NCBI RefSeq assembly: GCF_024623455.1
Contig: NZ_JANIPJ010000015.1
Span: 62,001-126,000, forward strand
Source of the DNA: Paenibacillus soyae
GTDB taxonomy: Bacteria > Bacillota > Bacilli > Paenibacillales > Paenibacillaceae
DNA length: 64,000 bases
Reading direction: 5' to 3'
In this document: one piece after another, positions 41,156-48,660 of the stretch
How the letters are laid out: the number at the start of each line of letters is the position of its first letter
Position numbering within the stretch: the stretch's first letter is position 1
Notes under the pieces: model-generated
Database searches by the model: none
Told to the model about the DNA's origin: nothing
Seen by the model: only the letters and a program-made list of their open reading frames with translations
Program-made: the position numbers and the translations under genes

Positions 41156-41974
41156 TTGAAAATAAAAGAGGTATGCAGGCGATCGGGATTAACGGAGCGG
41201 ACGATTCGGTATTACGTGGAGGAAGGCTTGATTGCGCCCGTAACGACGGCTCGAAACGGCAGAGATTACAGGGAGTACTCGGAGCATGACGTCGAGGCGC
41301 TGAACACCATTGCCGGACTCCGAAAGCTGTTTTTCACCATCGACGAAATCAAAGATATGCAGAAGCATCCCGAGCGAATCGGCGAGGTGTTGGGGGCCTA
41401 CAAGCTGAAGATGGCTGCCGACGTCAAAGCGAAAGCGGCAATCGTGGAAGCGTTAGACGGATTGGAATTGCGGGAGCTTCGAGATATTGGCATGATTGCG
41501 GCAAAGCTTCGTGCGTTATCGGATAAGCTGGAGCTGCCGCCGCGCGACGTCAATCCAAACTTCGGGAAGTTCGAAGCGGGCACGAAGGCGGACAGGGAGA
41601 GGGAATACGAATTATTCCTCGTGAGGCAGGCCAAGCAATTCAAGCGGGGCAAAATAATGGTGACCGCTATTGCTTCCCTGAACGTTCTGATCTCGCTCTT
41701 CTCGTTAATCGCGAGCGGAGATTTCATTTCGTTTATTATTCAGACCGTTTTGTCGATCTGTTTGTTTCTCGGCGTATCGTGGGTTAGATATTTTTTCGCC
41801 GTGGGGGCTGCGTTTACCGCGTTTATCTCGATTCAGATACTGGTTCTGGGACTGATGGAACCGCTGATCGCCATCATTGGGCTGGTACAGTTGATTTATT
41901 CCGTCGCCATATGCGTGCTGCTCTTCCGCAGTGAAGCGATTAGCGAGTTTCTGTACAGTCAGAAGAACGGATAA
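41156..41974 (+). CDS. MerR-family regulator fused to a four-helix membrane domain
   Basis: A 272-residue transcription factor. The N-terminal 70 residues are a MerR winged helix (KIKEVCRRSGLTERTIRYYVEEGLI, then a Tyr/Arg wing and the LNTIAGLRKLFFTIDEIKDMQ helix), followed by a dimerisation coiled coil to about residue 165. The last 100 residues are hydrophobic, with about four membrane helices (ITVTAIASLNVLISLF-type segments up to IYSVAICVLLF). The regulator is therefore probably membrane-bound and may sense the membrane itself. The start is TTG at 41156, which matches the family start; the ATG at 41126 overlaps the -10. It has a classic MerR promoter, so autoregulation is likely. Confidence 0.88.
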   Translation: MKIKEVCRRSGLTERTIRYYVEEGLIAPVTTARNGRDYREYSEHDVEALNTIAGLRKLFFTIDEIKDMQKHPERIGEVLGAYKLKMAADVKAKAAIVEALDGLELRELRDIGMIAAKLRALSDKLELPPRDVNPNFGKFEAGTKADREREYELFLVRQAKQFKRGKIMVTAIASLNVLISLFSLIASGDFISFIIQTVLSICLFLGVSWVRYFFAVGAAFTAFISIQILVLGLMEPLIAIIGLVQLIYSVAICVLLFRSEAISEFLYSQKNG

Positions 41975-42112
41975 AGTCTCGGACAGCATTCGACATGATG
42001 AAATGGATGGAAAGGTCTTTGCGCGCCGCGTATGGAATACATTATGTCTGAGTCTTTTCTTCCAATTCGGTATTGTTCCACTTCGTTCCAATAACTTAAG
42101 GGGGTGTATGGG

Positions 42113-42541
42113 ATGGACTGGTGGTTAATTTGGCTCATCGTTGCAGGGGTTTTATTCGTGGTCGAGATGCTGACGCTAACCTTCTATCTCCTGTGGCTTG
42201 GAATCGGGGCGCTTGCGGCGGCGCTTGTCGATGTGATTTTCCCAGGCGCCGTATTGCTTGAAGTAATTGTAGGCTGTATCGTTGCGCTGCTGCTCACCAT
42301 ATTTACGAAGCCATTAACGCGGCGGATCCAGACGGGCCGAGGCTTCAAGGACGCGGTGGACGATTTGATCGGCATGCGCGGTACGGTGATCGAAGACATA
42401 AGCCCGGAGGCGCCAGGCATCGTGAAGGTCGGTGGAGATACGTGGAGCGCAACCTCGACCGAACCGATTGGGAAAGGCGAAAGCGTTATCGTTGTAAGCA
42501 GAGGCAGTGCATTTCTAGAAGTTAACAAATGGGGAGGTTGA
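42113..42541 (+). CDS. NfeD-family membrane protein
   Basis: A 142-residue protein with N-terminal membrane helices (WWLIWLIVAGVLFVVEMLTLTFYLLWLGIGALAAALVD and a third near residues 45-62) and a C-terminal OB-fold (GMRGTVIEDISPEAPGIVKVGGDTWSA..., ending FLEVNKWG). NfeD proteins are the standard partners of flotillin or stomatin-type SPFH proteins, and here the partner follows after 4 bases. The ATG at 42113 is 8 bases from AGGGGG. It lies 138 bases after the membrane-bound MerR gene on the same strand. Confidence 0.9.
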   Translation: MDWWLIWLIVAGVLFVVEMLTLTFYLLWLGIGALAAALVDVIFPGAVLLEVIVGCIVALLLTIFTKPLTRRIQTGRGFKDAVDDLIGMRGTVIEDISPEAPGIVKVGGDTWSATSTEPIGKGESVIVVSRGSAFLEVNKWGG

Positions 42542-42545
42542 TGGT

Positions 42546-43478
42546 ATGGAGACGGGTATGATTATAACCGTTGTCATTGTCGTATTAGCTGTTGTGTTTA
42601 TATCGATGTCGGTAAAAATTATTCCGCAGCAAAGGGTAGGCGTCGTCGAACGGCTTGGTAAATTCAGCCGGCTGCTGACGCCGGGGATTAACATCCTCAT
42701 TCCGGTCATTGACCATGTGAGAACGTATCACGATCTGCGCATTCAGCAGGCGAACGTGCCGCCGCAAACCGTTATTACGAAAGATAACGTGCAGGTAAAG
42801 ATCGATACGATCATTTTCTATCAGGTAACCGGGCCCGAGCAAGCGACCTACGGTATCTCCGACTACGTCTATGGGGTACGCAACATCAGCACCGCGACGA
42901 TGAGGCAGATCATTGGCAAGATGGAGCTGGACGAAACCTTGTCCGGACGCGAAAAAATATCGACGGATATCCGGATTGCGCTTGACGAGGCGACCGAAAA
43001 GTGGGGCGTACGCATCGAACGCGTCGAGGTTATCGACATTCAGCCTCCTACGGACATCCAGGACGCGATGGATAAGCAGATGAAAGCGGAGCGCAGCAAG
43101 CGTGCGATGGTGCTCGAGGCGGAAGCCGCAAAGCAGGATATGATTCTCCGCGCGGAAGGCGACAAGCAAAGCAAAATTTTGAAGGCCGAGGGCGAGAAGG
43201 AAGCGCGCATCCGCGCCGCGGAAGGTCAACGCCAGGCTCAGGAGCTGGAAGCGCTCGGCGAAGCGAAAGCAATTCAGTCGATCGCGGAAGCGGAGAAGAA
43301 CAGAATCGAGCTGCTCCGCGCCGCCGGATTGGATGAACATGTGCTTACTTACCGCTCGCTTGAAGCGCTCACGGATATCGCGAATGGCCCTGCCAACAAG
43401 GTGTTTATCCCAACGCGGGCGATCGAGACGCTTGGCAGCATCGGCGCGATCGGCGATATGCTGAAGGAGAAAAAATAA
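42546..43478 (+). CDS. SPFH/band-7 protein, stomatin/QmcA-like
   Basis: A 310-residue membrane scaffold protein: one N-terminal helix (IITVVIVVLAVVFISMSV), SPFH domain (VKIIPQQRVGVVERLGKFSRLLTPGINILIPVID), then a long Glu/Ala/Lys/Gln coiled coil (residues about 185-260) and a short C-terminus (VFIPTRAIETLGSIGAIGDML). It resembles E. coli QmcA and slipin-type stomatins more than FloT. GGGAGG sits 7 bases ahead of the ATG. With NfeD it probably forms membrane microdomains or a protease-regulating ring. A strong terminator closes the unit. Confidence 0.92.
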   Translation: METGMIITVVIVVLAVVFISMSVKIIPQQRVGVVERLGKFSRLLTPGINILIPVIDHVRTYHDLRIQQANVPPQTVITKDNVQVKIDTIIFYQVTGPEQATYGISDYVYGVRNISTATMRQIIGKMELDETLSGREKISTDIRIALDEATEKWGVRIERVEVIDIQPPTDIQDAMDKQMKAERSKRAMVLEAEAAKQDMILRAEGDKQSKILKAEGEKEARIRAAEGQRQAQELEALGEAKAIQSIAEAEKNRIELLRAAGLDEHVLTYRSLEALTDIANGPANKVFIPTRAIETLGSIGAIGDMLKEKK

Positions 43479-43486
43479 CGCGAAGC

Positions 43487-43527
43487 AAAAAAGCTTCCAC
43501 CGCGATTTGCGGAGGAAGCTTTTTTTG
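43487..43527 (+). terminator. Terminator after the NfeD-stomatin unit
   Basis: AAAAAAGCTTCCaCCGC pairs with GCGGaGGAAGCTTTTTTT. Confidence 0.92.
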
Positions 43528-43651
43528 CATGACATTGCGGGCGGAATAACTGAATGATGCGGGATAAGACGACCACAATATGCTATTAACCTATGGATAA
43601 ACGTACTTACGTTCATAGACTTGGTTCATAGAGTATATAGAGGTGAATCCA

Positions 43652-44428
43652 TTGGCCAAAAATTATGCAAGCCGCAATATTAGGGGAAAGCTGCGCGTCT
43701 GCGATTACATGCGGGCAGATAGTAAGCTGCGCGAATATGTGCCTAGGACGGTTGCCTTCAACAGGGCGAATCTCGAGATGATGACCGATCGTTATTCGGC
43801 CGTGTACGTGAAGCCGGATGTGGGCTCGCAGGGTATTGGGGTCTGCAGGGTTCGGAAGACGGAAGCGGGTTACGAGTTGAAGACGGTTGAAGGCAAAAAG
43901 CAATGGAAGGCCGCTTACGAAACGATTGAAGCGTTATATAACCGGATCGTCAAGCTGAGGCGAAGCAAGCTGATCGTTCAACAAGGGATCGGACTCGACC
44001 GTGTCAAAGGCAGGCCGTACGATATCCGGGCTATGGTACAACGCAAACCGGGAAAATCGTGGGAATGCACCGGCTATATGGTGAAAGTGGGCGGCGCGAA
44101 CAAGATCGTCACGAATTATTATCAGGGAGGAGCCATCTACACGCTTCGGAGGCTGGAGAAAGAACGCGGGCTTTCTTCGGGCGAAGGGAAGGCCAGGAAG
44201 CGTATGATGACTGAGGTCGCGCTCCGGATCGCCAGTACATTAAGCGCGAGGCGATCCGGCATGCACGAGATGGGTATTGATTTTGCGTTCGATGGAGCGG
44301 GCAGGCTGTGGGTGCTCGAAGTGAACTCGAACCACCCCCAGTTCCACCCCCTGAAGCAGCTTGCGCCGAAGATGTATTACAAAATGCAGGAGTTCGCCGA
44401 ATCGTATGGCCGATACAGCGCGAAGTAA
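43652..44428 (+). CDS. YheC/YheD-like ATP-grasp protein
   Basis: A 258-residue enzyme of the spore-coat-associated YheC/YheD family with an ATP-grasp fold. Visible: YVKPDVGSQGIGVCRVRK (ATP-binding strand with glycine loop), IVQQGIGLDRVKGRPYDIRAMVQR, and the metal-binding end GIDFAFDGAGRLWVLEVNSNHPQF. In Bacillus these coat-associated genes are expressed during sporulation; the ligation reaction is unknown. The TTG at 43652 is 7 bases from AGAGGTG. It is a single-gene unit before a terminator, with no partner homologue next to it. Confidence 0.87.
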   Translation: MAKNYASRNIRGKLRVCDYMRADSKLREYVPRTVAFNRANLEMMTDRYSAVYVKPDVGSQGIGVCRVRKTEAGYELKTVEGKKQWKAAYETIEALYNRIVKLRRSKLIVQQGIGLDRVKGRPYDIRAMVQRKPGKSWECTGYMVKVGGANKIVTNYYQGGAIYTLRRLEKERGLSSGEGKARKRMMTEVALRIASTLSARRSGMHEMGIDFAFDGAGRLWVLEVNSNHPQFHPLKQLAPKMYYKMQEFAESYGRYSAK

Positions 44429-44433
44429 CCAAG

Positions 44434-44468
44434 GCAGACCGGACGATAGGGTACCGGTCTGTTTTTTG
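44434..44468 (+). terminator. Terminator after the ATP-grasp gene
   Basis: CAGACCGG pairs with CCGGTCTG, then six T residues. Confidence 0.9.
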
Positions 44469-44472
44469 GGCT

Positions 44473-44500
44473 TGAAAAACTAATGGTATTAGTTTAAACT
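44473..44500 (+). promoter_or_regulatory. Candidate promoter overlapping TetR operator 1
   Basis: TTGAAA (44473-44478) and TAAACT (44495-44500) with a 16-base spacer that is filled by operator 1. Repressor binding would block RNA polymerase. Confidence 0.5.
44477..44495 (+). promoter_or_regulatory. Probable TetR operator 1
   Basis: AAACTAAT-GGT-ATTAGTTT is a perfect 19-bp inverted repeat. A nearly identical copy lies 25 bp downstream, and a tetR-type gene ends the operon. Confidence 0.75.
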
Positions 44501-44521
44501 AAAACTAACGATATTAGTTTT
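44501..44521 (+). promoter_or_regulatory. Probable TetR operator 2
   Basis: AAAACTAA-CGATA-TTAGTTTT is a perfect inverted repeat. Aligned to operator 1 its core reads AAACTAAC-GAT-ATTAGTTT. It ends 17 bases before the hydrolase start codon. Confidence 0.75.
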
Positions 44522-44538
44522 ATGGAGGGCGTGATGTT

Positions 44539-45273
44539 ATGAGAATGGTTCAGGAGAGTAAGGTTACCCAGCTAACGTATTTGCCTGTTATGTTCCCGGT
44601 TAATTGCTATTTGGTGGAGGAAGACGAAGGCTTGACCTTGGTGGATGCCGCGCTGCCTAACAATGTTGGGGCGATTCTGGCGGCAGCAGAAAGGATTGGC
44701 AAGACGATCACCCGAATCGTGCTTACGCATGCGCATGGCGACCATGTCGGCGCGTTGGACGGATTAAAAGAGCGGCTGCCGGAAGCCAAGGTGTATATTT
44801 CCGAGAGAGACGCGAAGCTGCTGCGCGGCGATGCATCGCTCGAAGAAGGAGAAGGCACTGCTCCGATTCGCGGCGGTATACCGAAGGGGATTCTGACAAA
44901 GCCTGACGTTCTGCTTCGGGAGAATGACCGGATCGGCTCCTTATCGGCGATAGCCGTTCCCGGACATACGCCCGGTTCGATGGCTTTCCGGGATGAGCGG
45001 TCCGGCATTGTTATCGCGGGAGATGCGTTTCAGACACGCGGCGGCGTAGCCGTAGCCGGCCATATGAAGCTAACCTTCCCGTTTCCGGCGATGGCGACGT
45101 GGAACGCGGCGGCCAGCCTCGAGAGCGCGAGGAAGCTTGCGGCCCTGAAGCCGTCGGTATTGGCGATCGGACACGGCAATATGCTGAGCTCGCCGGTTCA
45201 AGCGATGGAGCATGCGATAAGGGCCGCAGAAGCGAATTTGAAGAAGAAAGGTTTGATTCGGCATGTCACCTAG
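44539..45273 (+). CDS. MBL-fold hydrolase under TetR control
   Basis: A 244-residue zinc hydrolase: LTHAHGDHVGAL (His64, His66, Asp68, His69), VPGHTPGSMAF and VIAGDAFQTRGG complete the binuclear site, and SVLAIGHGN gives the last ligand. It resembles small glyoxalase-like or quorum-quenching-like MBL proteins, but the substrate cannot be told. GGAGGGCG precedes the ATG at 44539. Two palindromic operators cover its promoter and the regulator gene overlaps its end, so it is probably induced by a small ligand that it may also degrade; that last point is inference. Confidence 0.88.
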   Translation: MRMVQESKVTQLTYLPVMFPVNCYLVEEDEGLTLVDAALPNNVGAILAAAERIGKTITRIVLTHAHGDHVGALDGLKERLPEAKVYISERDAKLLRGDASLEEGEGTAPIRGGIPKGILTKPDVLLRENDRIGSLSAIAVPGHTPGSMAFRDERSGIVIAGDAFQTRGGVAVAGHMKLTFPFPAMATWNAAASLESARKLAALKPSVLAIGHGNMLSSPVQAMEHAIRAAEANLKKKGLIRHVT

Positions 45274-45832
45274 AGCAGGTCTAGACCTCCATACCATCGT
45301 AAGGCAAGCCGCGGAGATGGCGGATACCGAAGGGGTAGAAGCGGTGACGCTCGCTTCTCTTGCCCAGAAGCTGGGGGTGCGCTCTCCGTCTCTATACAAC
45401 CATGTGAACGGATTGCCGGCGCTTCGGTCTCATCTCGCGGTGCACGGATTGACTCTATTGGATGAAGCGTTGGAACGCGGGGAGAGCGGGAAGGAGGGCG
45501 AGGACGCTATTATCGGGGTAGCGAATGCTTATTTGAGCTTTGCCAGGCAGCACCCGGGACTCTACATCTTAACCCTGCAGTCGCCTGCGGTGGAGAATGA
45601 GGAGCAGGTCCGTCTGGGTGAGCGGCTTGTTGCCCGCCTGCTGCATGTTCTGAAGCCCTTCGGATTGACGGAAGAAGAGGGTATCCATGCCGTCAGAGGT
45701 TTAAGAAGCTTGCTTCATGGCTTCGCTGCTCTCGAGTATCAAGGCGGCTTCGGAATGCCGATCGATAGTCATGCAAGCCTGATGTACGTGCTGCATCGAT
45801 TGCTGGATGGATTGCGCGGATCAAACCGCTAA
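45263..45832 (+). CDS. TetR/AcrR-family repressor
   Basis: A 189-residue one-component regulator. The DNA-binding domain is PRAGLDLHTIVRQAAEMADTEGVEAVTLASLAQKLGVRSPSLYNHVNG, a typical TetR helix-turn-helix, and the C-terminal ligand domain carries an LRSLLHGFAALEYQGGFGMP helix of the WHG subgroup. It starts at the ATG at 45263, overlapping the hydrolase by 11 bases, and so is co-translated with its presumed target. It should bind the two operators at 44477-44521 and repress its own operon. Confidence 0.9.
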   Translation: MSPRAGLDLHTIVRQAAEMADTEGVEAVTLASLAQKLGVRSPSLYNHVNGLPALRSHLAVHGLTLLDEALERGESGKEGEDAIIGVANAYLSFARQHPGLYILTLQSPAVENEEQVRLGERLVARLLHVLKPFGLTEEEGIHAVRGLRSLLHGFAALEYQGGFGMPIDSHASLMYVLHRLLDGLRGSNR

Positions 45833-45936
45833 GAAGTGGTACTGTACAAAACCAATTCGCTGTAGTAATATCCAATCGAATGAATCGGGAAGAGAAACCG
45901 TTCTAACATCCTAGCGAAGAAGGTATCGATCATCTT

Positions 45937-47208
45937 ATGGCACGCGTGACGAAATCAAATGCTCATCTCGTGAAATTCGGTATGCCCATGACGGCGAGGG
46001 TGTGGCGAAACGCGCGCATCGATCTTTGGGCAACTTGCTTGTTCGGTTTATTTAACGTCGTCATGAACCAATTTTATGTGGCGTTTGCCATTCAACAGGG
46101 AGCCAGCCACCTGCAGGTAGGTCTGCTGACCGCTGCTCCGGCGGTCGGATTGATCTTCTCCCCGTTATGGGCCGCATGGATTGAGAAGTCCTCCAATCCG
46201 AAGCCTTTTATGATTATTCCTAACGCGCTCGGCAGGCTGTTGCTGCTGTTCCCCGCCTTTTTTCCCGATCCGGCCGTTTATGTGGTCACCGCATTGGCGT
46301 TCCAGATGCTGATGGGGATTCAAGCGCCGGCCTATGCTTCGCTCGTATCCCGTATGTATCCAACGGATATAAGAGGCCGGCTGATGGGGTATGTGCGGGT
46401 AGCGATGGGGATTCTGATGATCCCGCTCGCTTACGCCGTTGGCAGCTGGTCGGAGGCGTTTGGTCCGTCGGGACCGTTAATCGCCGCTTCGATCGCCGGT
46501 TTTCTATCCATCGGACTATTTAATACGTTAAAGCTGTCCAAAAAGGTGGAACGCACCTCGCTCCCCGTAAAGGAAGCTGACTCCGAACCGGCGCAGAGGA
46601 AACGGAAGTTCGCGTTCAAGGAGCAGCTGGAGCTCGTCTCCTCGAACAAGATTTTGGCCGTTTTTCTGGCGGCCACTACATTCGCCGGCTTTGGCAACAT
46701 GCTGGCAAGCCCGTTATATCAGATCATACAGGTTGACGTCCTGGAGCTGTCCAACATCCAGATCGGCCTTGCAAGGGTGGCTTATTTTACGGCCTTGCTG
46801 CTTACGTTCTGGGTTGCGGGCCGAATGATCGACCGTTATCCAATTAAATATGTGCTGATGGTCGGCATTGGCGCTTATGCGGTCGTTCCGATGTTATACG
46901 GCATCTGGGGGACTTATCCGGCGGTCATTCTAGGAAACGCGATACAAGGCATAGGCGAGGCGATATGGGATATCGGCATCCTGTCATTTATATTCCGGCT
47001 TGTGCCGGGCCGGGAAGCGATGGTTTTCGGCATTCATCTGATGCTGTTCGGGGTGCGGGGCACGCTCGGTCCGCTATTGGGATCTACGCTTACGTCCGAG
47101 GTTTCGATCAGCTCTCTTCTAATAGCCGCGTCTATCTGCGGGTGGATCGGCACCGCGTTGTTCGTGTTCGGCAATCGGGGCAAAGAAACGCGGCTAGCTC
47201 CAAGTTAA
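45937..47208 (+). CDS. Major facilitator superfamily transporter
   Basis: A 423-residue protein with about 12 helices. The first begins at LWATCLFGLFNVVMNQFYVAFAIQQ and helices 4-5 include QAPAYASLVSRMYPTDIRGRLMGYVRVAMG. The loop after helix 6 is charged and long (LSKKVERTSLPVKEADSEPAQRKRKFAFKEQ). No strong drug-export motif A is visible (the loop 2-3 reads AAWIEKSSNPKP), so the group is unclear and the substrate unknown. The ATG at 45937 has only AAGGT at a long distance, a weak site. It may be read through from the TetR unit, as no terminator lies between. Confidence 0.85.
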   Translation: MARVTKSNAHLVKFGMPMTARVWRNARIDLWATCLFGLFNVVMNQFYVAFAIQQGASHLQVGLLTAAPAVGLIFSPLWAAWIEKSSNPKPFMIIPNALGRLLLLFPAFFPDPAVYVVTALAFQMLMGIQAPAYASLVSRMYPTDIRGRLMGYVRVAMGILMIPLAYAVGSWSEAFGPSGPLIAASIAGFLSIGLFNTLKLSKKVERTSLPVKEADSEPAQRKRKFAFKEQLELVSSNKILAVFLAATTFAGFGNMLASPLYQIIQVDVLELSNIQIGLARVAYFTALLLTFWVAGRMIDRYPIKYVLMVGIGAYAVVPMLYGIWGTYPAVILGNAIQGIGEAIWDIGILSFIFRLVPGREAMVFGIHLMLFGVRGTLGPLLGSTLTSEVSISSLLIAASICGWIGTALFVFGNRGKETRLAPS

Positions 47209-47219
47209 CCAAAGCAAAA

Positions 47220-47272
47220 AAACGCCCTCCTCTGCACCTTATGGCGCAACGGGAGGGCGTTTTTTTTTTTTA
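47220..47272. terminator. Bidirectional terminator
   Basis: AACGCCCTCC pairs with GGGAGGGCGTT, flanked by A and long T runs, serving the MFS gene and the convergent small gene. Confidence 0.9.
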
Positions 47273-47497
47273 ATAGAGGGAAATCGTAAGGGTGTCTCTT
47301 TCGTAATAAGAATGAAGCGTAGCTTCGCTGCCGATTATTTCGACGCTGATTAAGGAAGCGATACACTTTTTCAGAGCGTTTTTGCCCGTGGTGAGCTTAC
47401 GGTTCAGCACCGTTGTCAGCTTATCTATCGCTTGCTTGTTTGTATCGGTTAAGTAAACGGGAATTGTTTTATTCTGAAAGATTAGCATTGTTTTCAT
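47270..47497 (-). CDS. Small hypothetical protein
   Basis: A 75-residue protein (MKTMLIFQNKTIPVYLTDTNKQAIDKLTTVLNR..., ending YYERDTLTISLY) of mixed alpha/beta appearance. I do not recognise it. GGAGG is 8 bases ahead of the ATG at 47497. Its composition is more AT-rich than its neighbours, as is the upstream region to 47865, which may mark transferred or simply less constrained DNA. It has no signal peptide or membrane helix, and the single cysteine is in LKKCIASL. Confidence 0.6.
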   Translation of the reverse strand: MKTMLIFQNKTIPVYLTDTNKQAIDKLTTVLNRKLTTGKNALKKCIASLISVEIIGSEATLHSYYERDTLTISLY

Positions 47498-47865
47498 TAT
47501 GAAAACCTCCATCCTGCGAAGGATTAATTTTCTAACCCCATTTTAACGCATAAATATTAAATAAGTCTTAAAAAAAATTGAGCATTAGGTTACAAAGTTG
47601 TCATCATTTCATGTCGGCGCCTATATGTAACGTCTGTTAGTTGTAATTAGTATACTCAATAAGGAACAATTTGCAAGGGTATGAGGATTATGCACATGGA
47701 GCACCCTGTAAGAGTGGCGGGACGATGGGAGAAAGGGAAATAGCAAAATCGCATAAAAAGAAGCTAATAATACAGCTGTTTTCGTTAGATAGCGGTCGAT
47801 ATAATGGAACAGGAAGAGCAAAATTATACATTTATGATCAACCGATACGAAGGAGTGAAGCGGCA
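47498..47865. other. 368-base AT-rich gap
   Basis: No gene that I can support. A TATACT hexamer at 47651-47656 could be the -10 of the sugar isomerase operon, but a matching -35 is weak. An open frame that extends upstream of 47866 has no binding site and is probably not translated. Confidence 0.4.
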
Positions 47866-48639
47866 ATGAAAAGAATGAGCATTGGTTTGCAAATGTACAC
47901 GCTTCGTGACGCGACAGCGCAAGATTTCGAAGGTACGCTGCGCCAAGTCGCCGCGTTGGGCTACGAAGGCGTCGAATTCGCGGGTTACGGCGACATTCCG
48001 GCAGAGCGCATGCGCGATTTGCTTCAGGAGCTGGGGCTTAAAGCGATCGGAAGCCACATTGGACTTCACCTGCTGGAGAATAATCTCGACAATGAAATCG
48101 CTTACCTGAAAACAATCGGAGCAAAATACGCGATCTGCCCATGGCTGCCGGTTGAAGCGCGCGACACGGAGGCTTGGCGTACCCATCTCGTCAATTTCGA
48201 GAAGTACGGCGCTCGTTTTGCCGAAGAGGGCATCGTGTTCTGCTACCATAATCACGATTTTGAATTCGAAGTGGAGATTGACGGCCAAATCGTATTCGAT
48301 GCGCTTTACGAACGGATTACTCCGGAAAAGCTGCAAGTGGAAATGGATATCGGTTGGGTTCAATATTCGGGCGTTGATCCGCTTGCCTACATTCGTAAAT
48401 ATGCAGGAAGATTGCCGCTTCTTCACCTGAAGGATTACCGTGGCGGAGAAAAAGGCAAGCAAATCGATACGGTTGAGCTGGGAAGAGGCGATCTGCCTCT
48501 GAACGCGATCATCGAAACGGCTTCCGAAGCTTCCGTCGAATGGCTGATCGTTGAGCAGGACACCTGCGCGAATCCGCCGCTCGAGTCGGTTGCGACGAGC
48601 ATGGAATGGGTAAAAGCAAACTATTTGAACAAATTTTAA
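47866..48639 (+). CDS. Sugar phosphate isomerase/epimerase (xylose isomerase-like TIM barrel)
   Basis: A 257-residue TIM-barrel enzyme of the IolE/IolI type. Metal-binding residues lie in YHNHDFEFEV, MDIGWVQYSG and LLHLKDYRGG, plus a Glu in WLIVEQDTC. The start SIGLQMYTLRDATAQDFEGTLRQVAALGYEGVEFAGY is typical. GAAGGAG precedes the ATG at 47866. The Gfo/Idh oxidoreductase gene follows after 21 bases; together they probably act on one inositol or keto-sugar substrate, but no transporter or regulator is present to name it. Confidence 0.93.
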   Translation: MKRMSIGLQMYTLRDATAQDFEGTLRQVAALGYEGVEFAGYGDIPAERMRDLLQELGLKAIGSHIGLHLLENNLDNEIAYLKTIGAKYAICPWLPVEARDTEAWRTHLVNFEKYGARFAEEGIVFCYHNHDFEFEVEIDGQIVFDALYERITPEKLQVEMDIGWVQYSGVDPLAYIRKYAGRLPLLHLKDYRGGEKGKQIDTVELGRGDLPLNAIIETASEASVEWLIVEQDTCANPPLESVATSMEWVKANYLNKF

Positions 48640-48660
48640 TAAAGCGGGGGAACTATTCAA

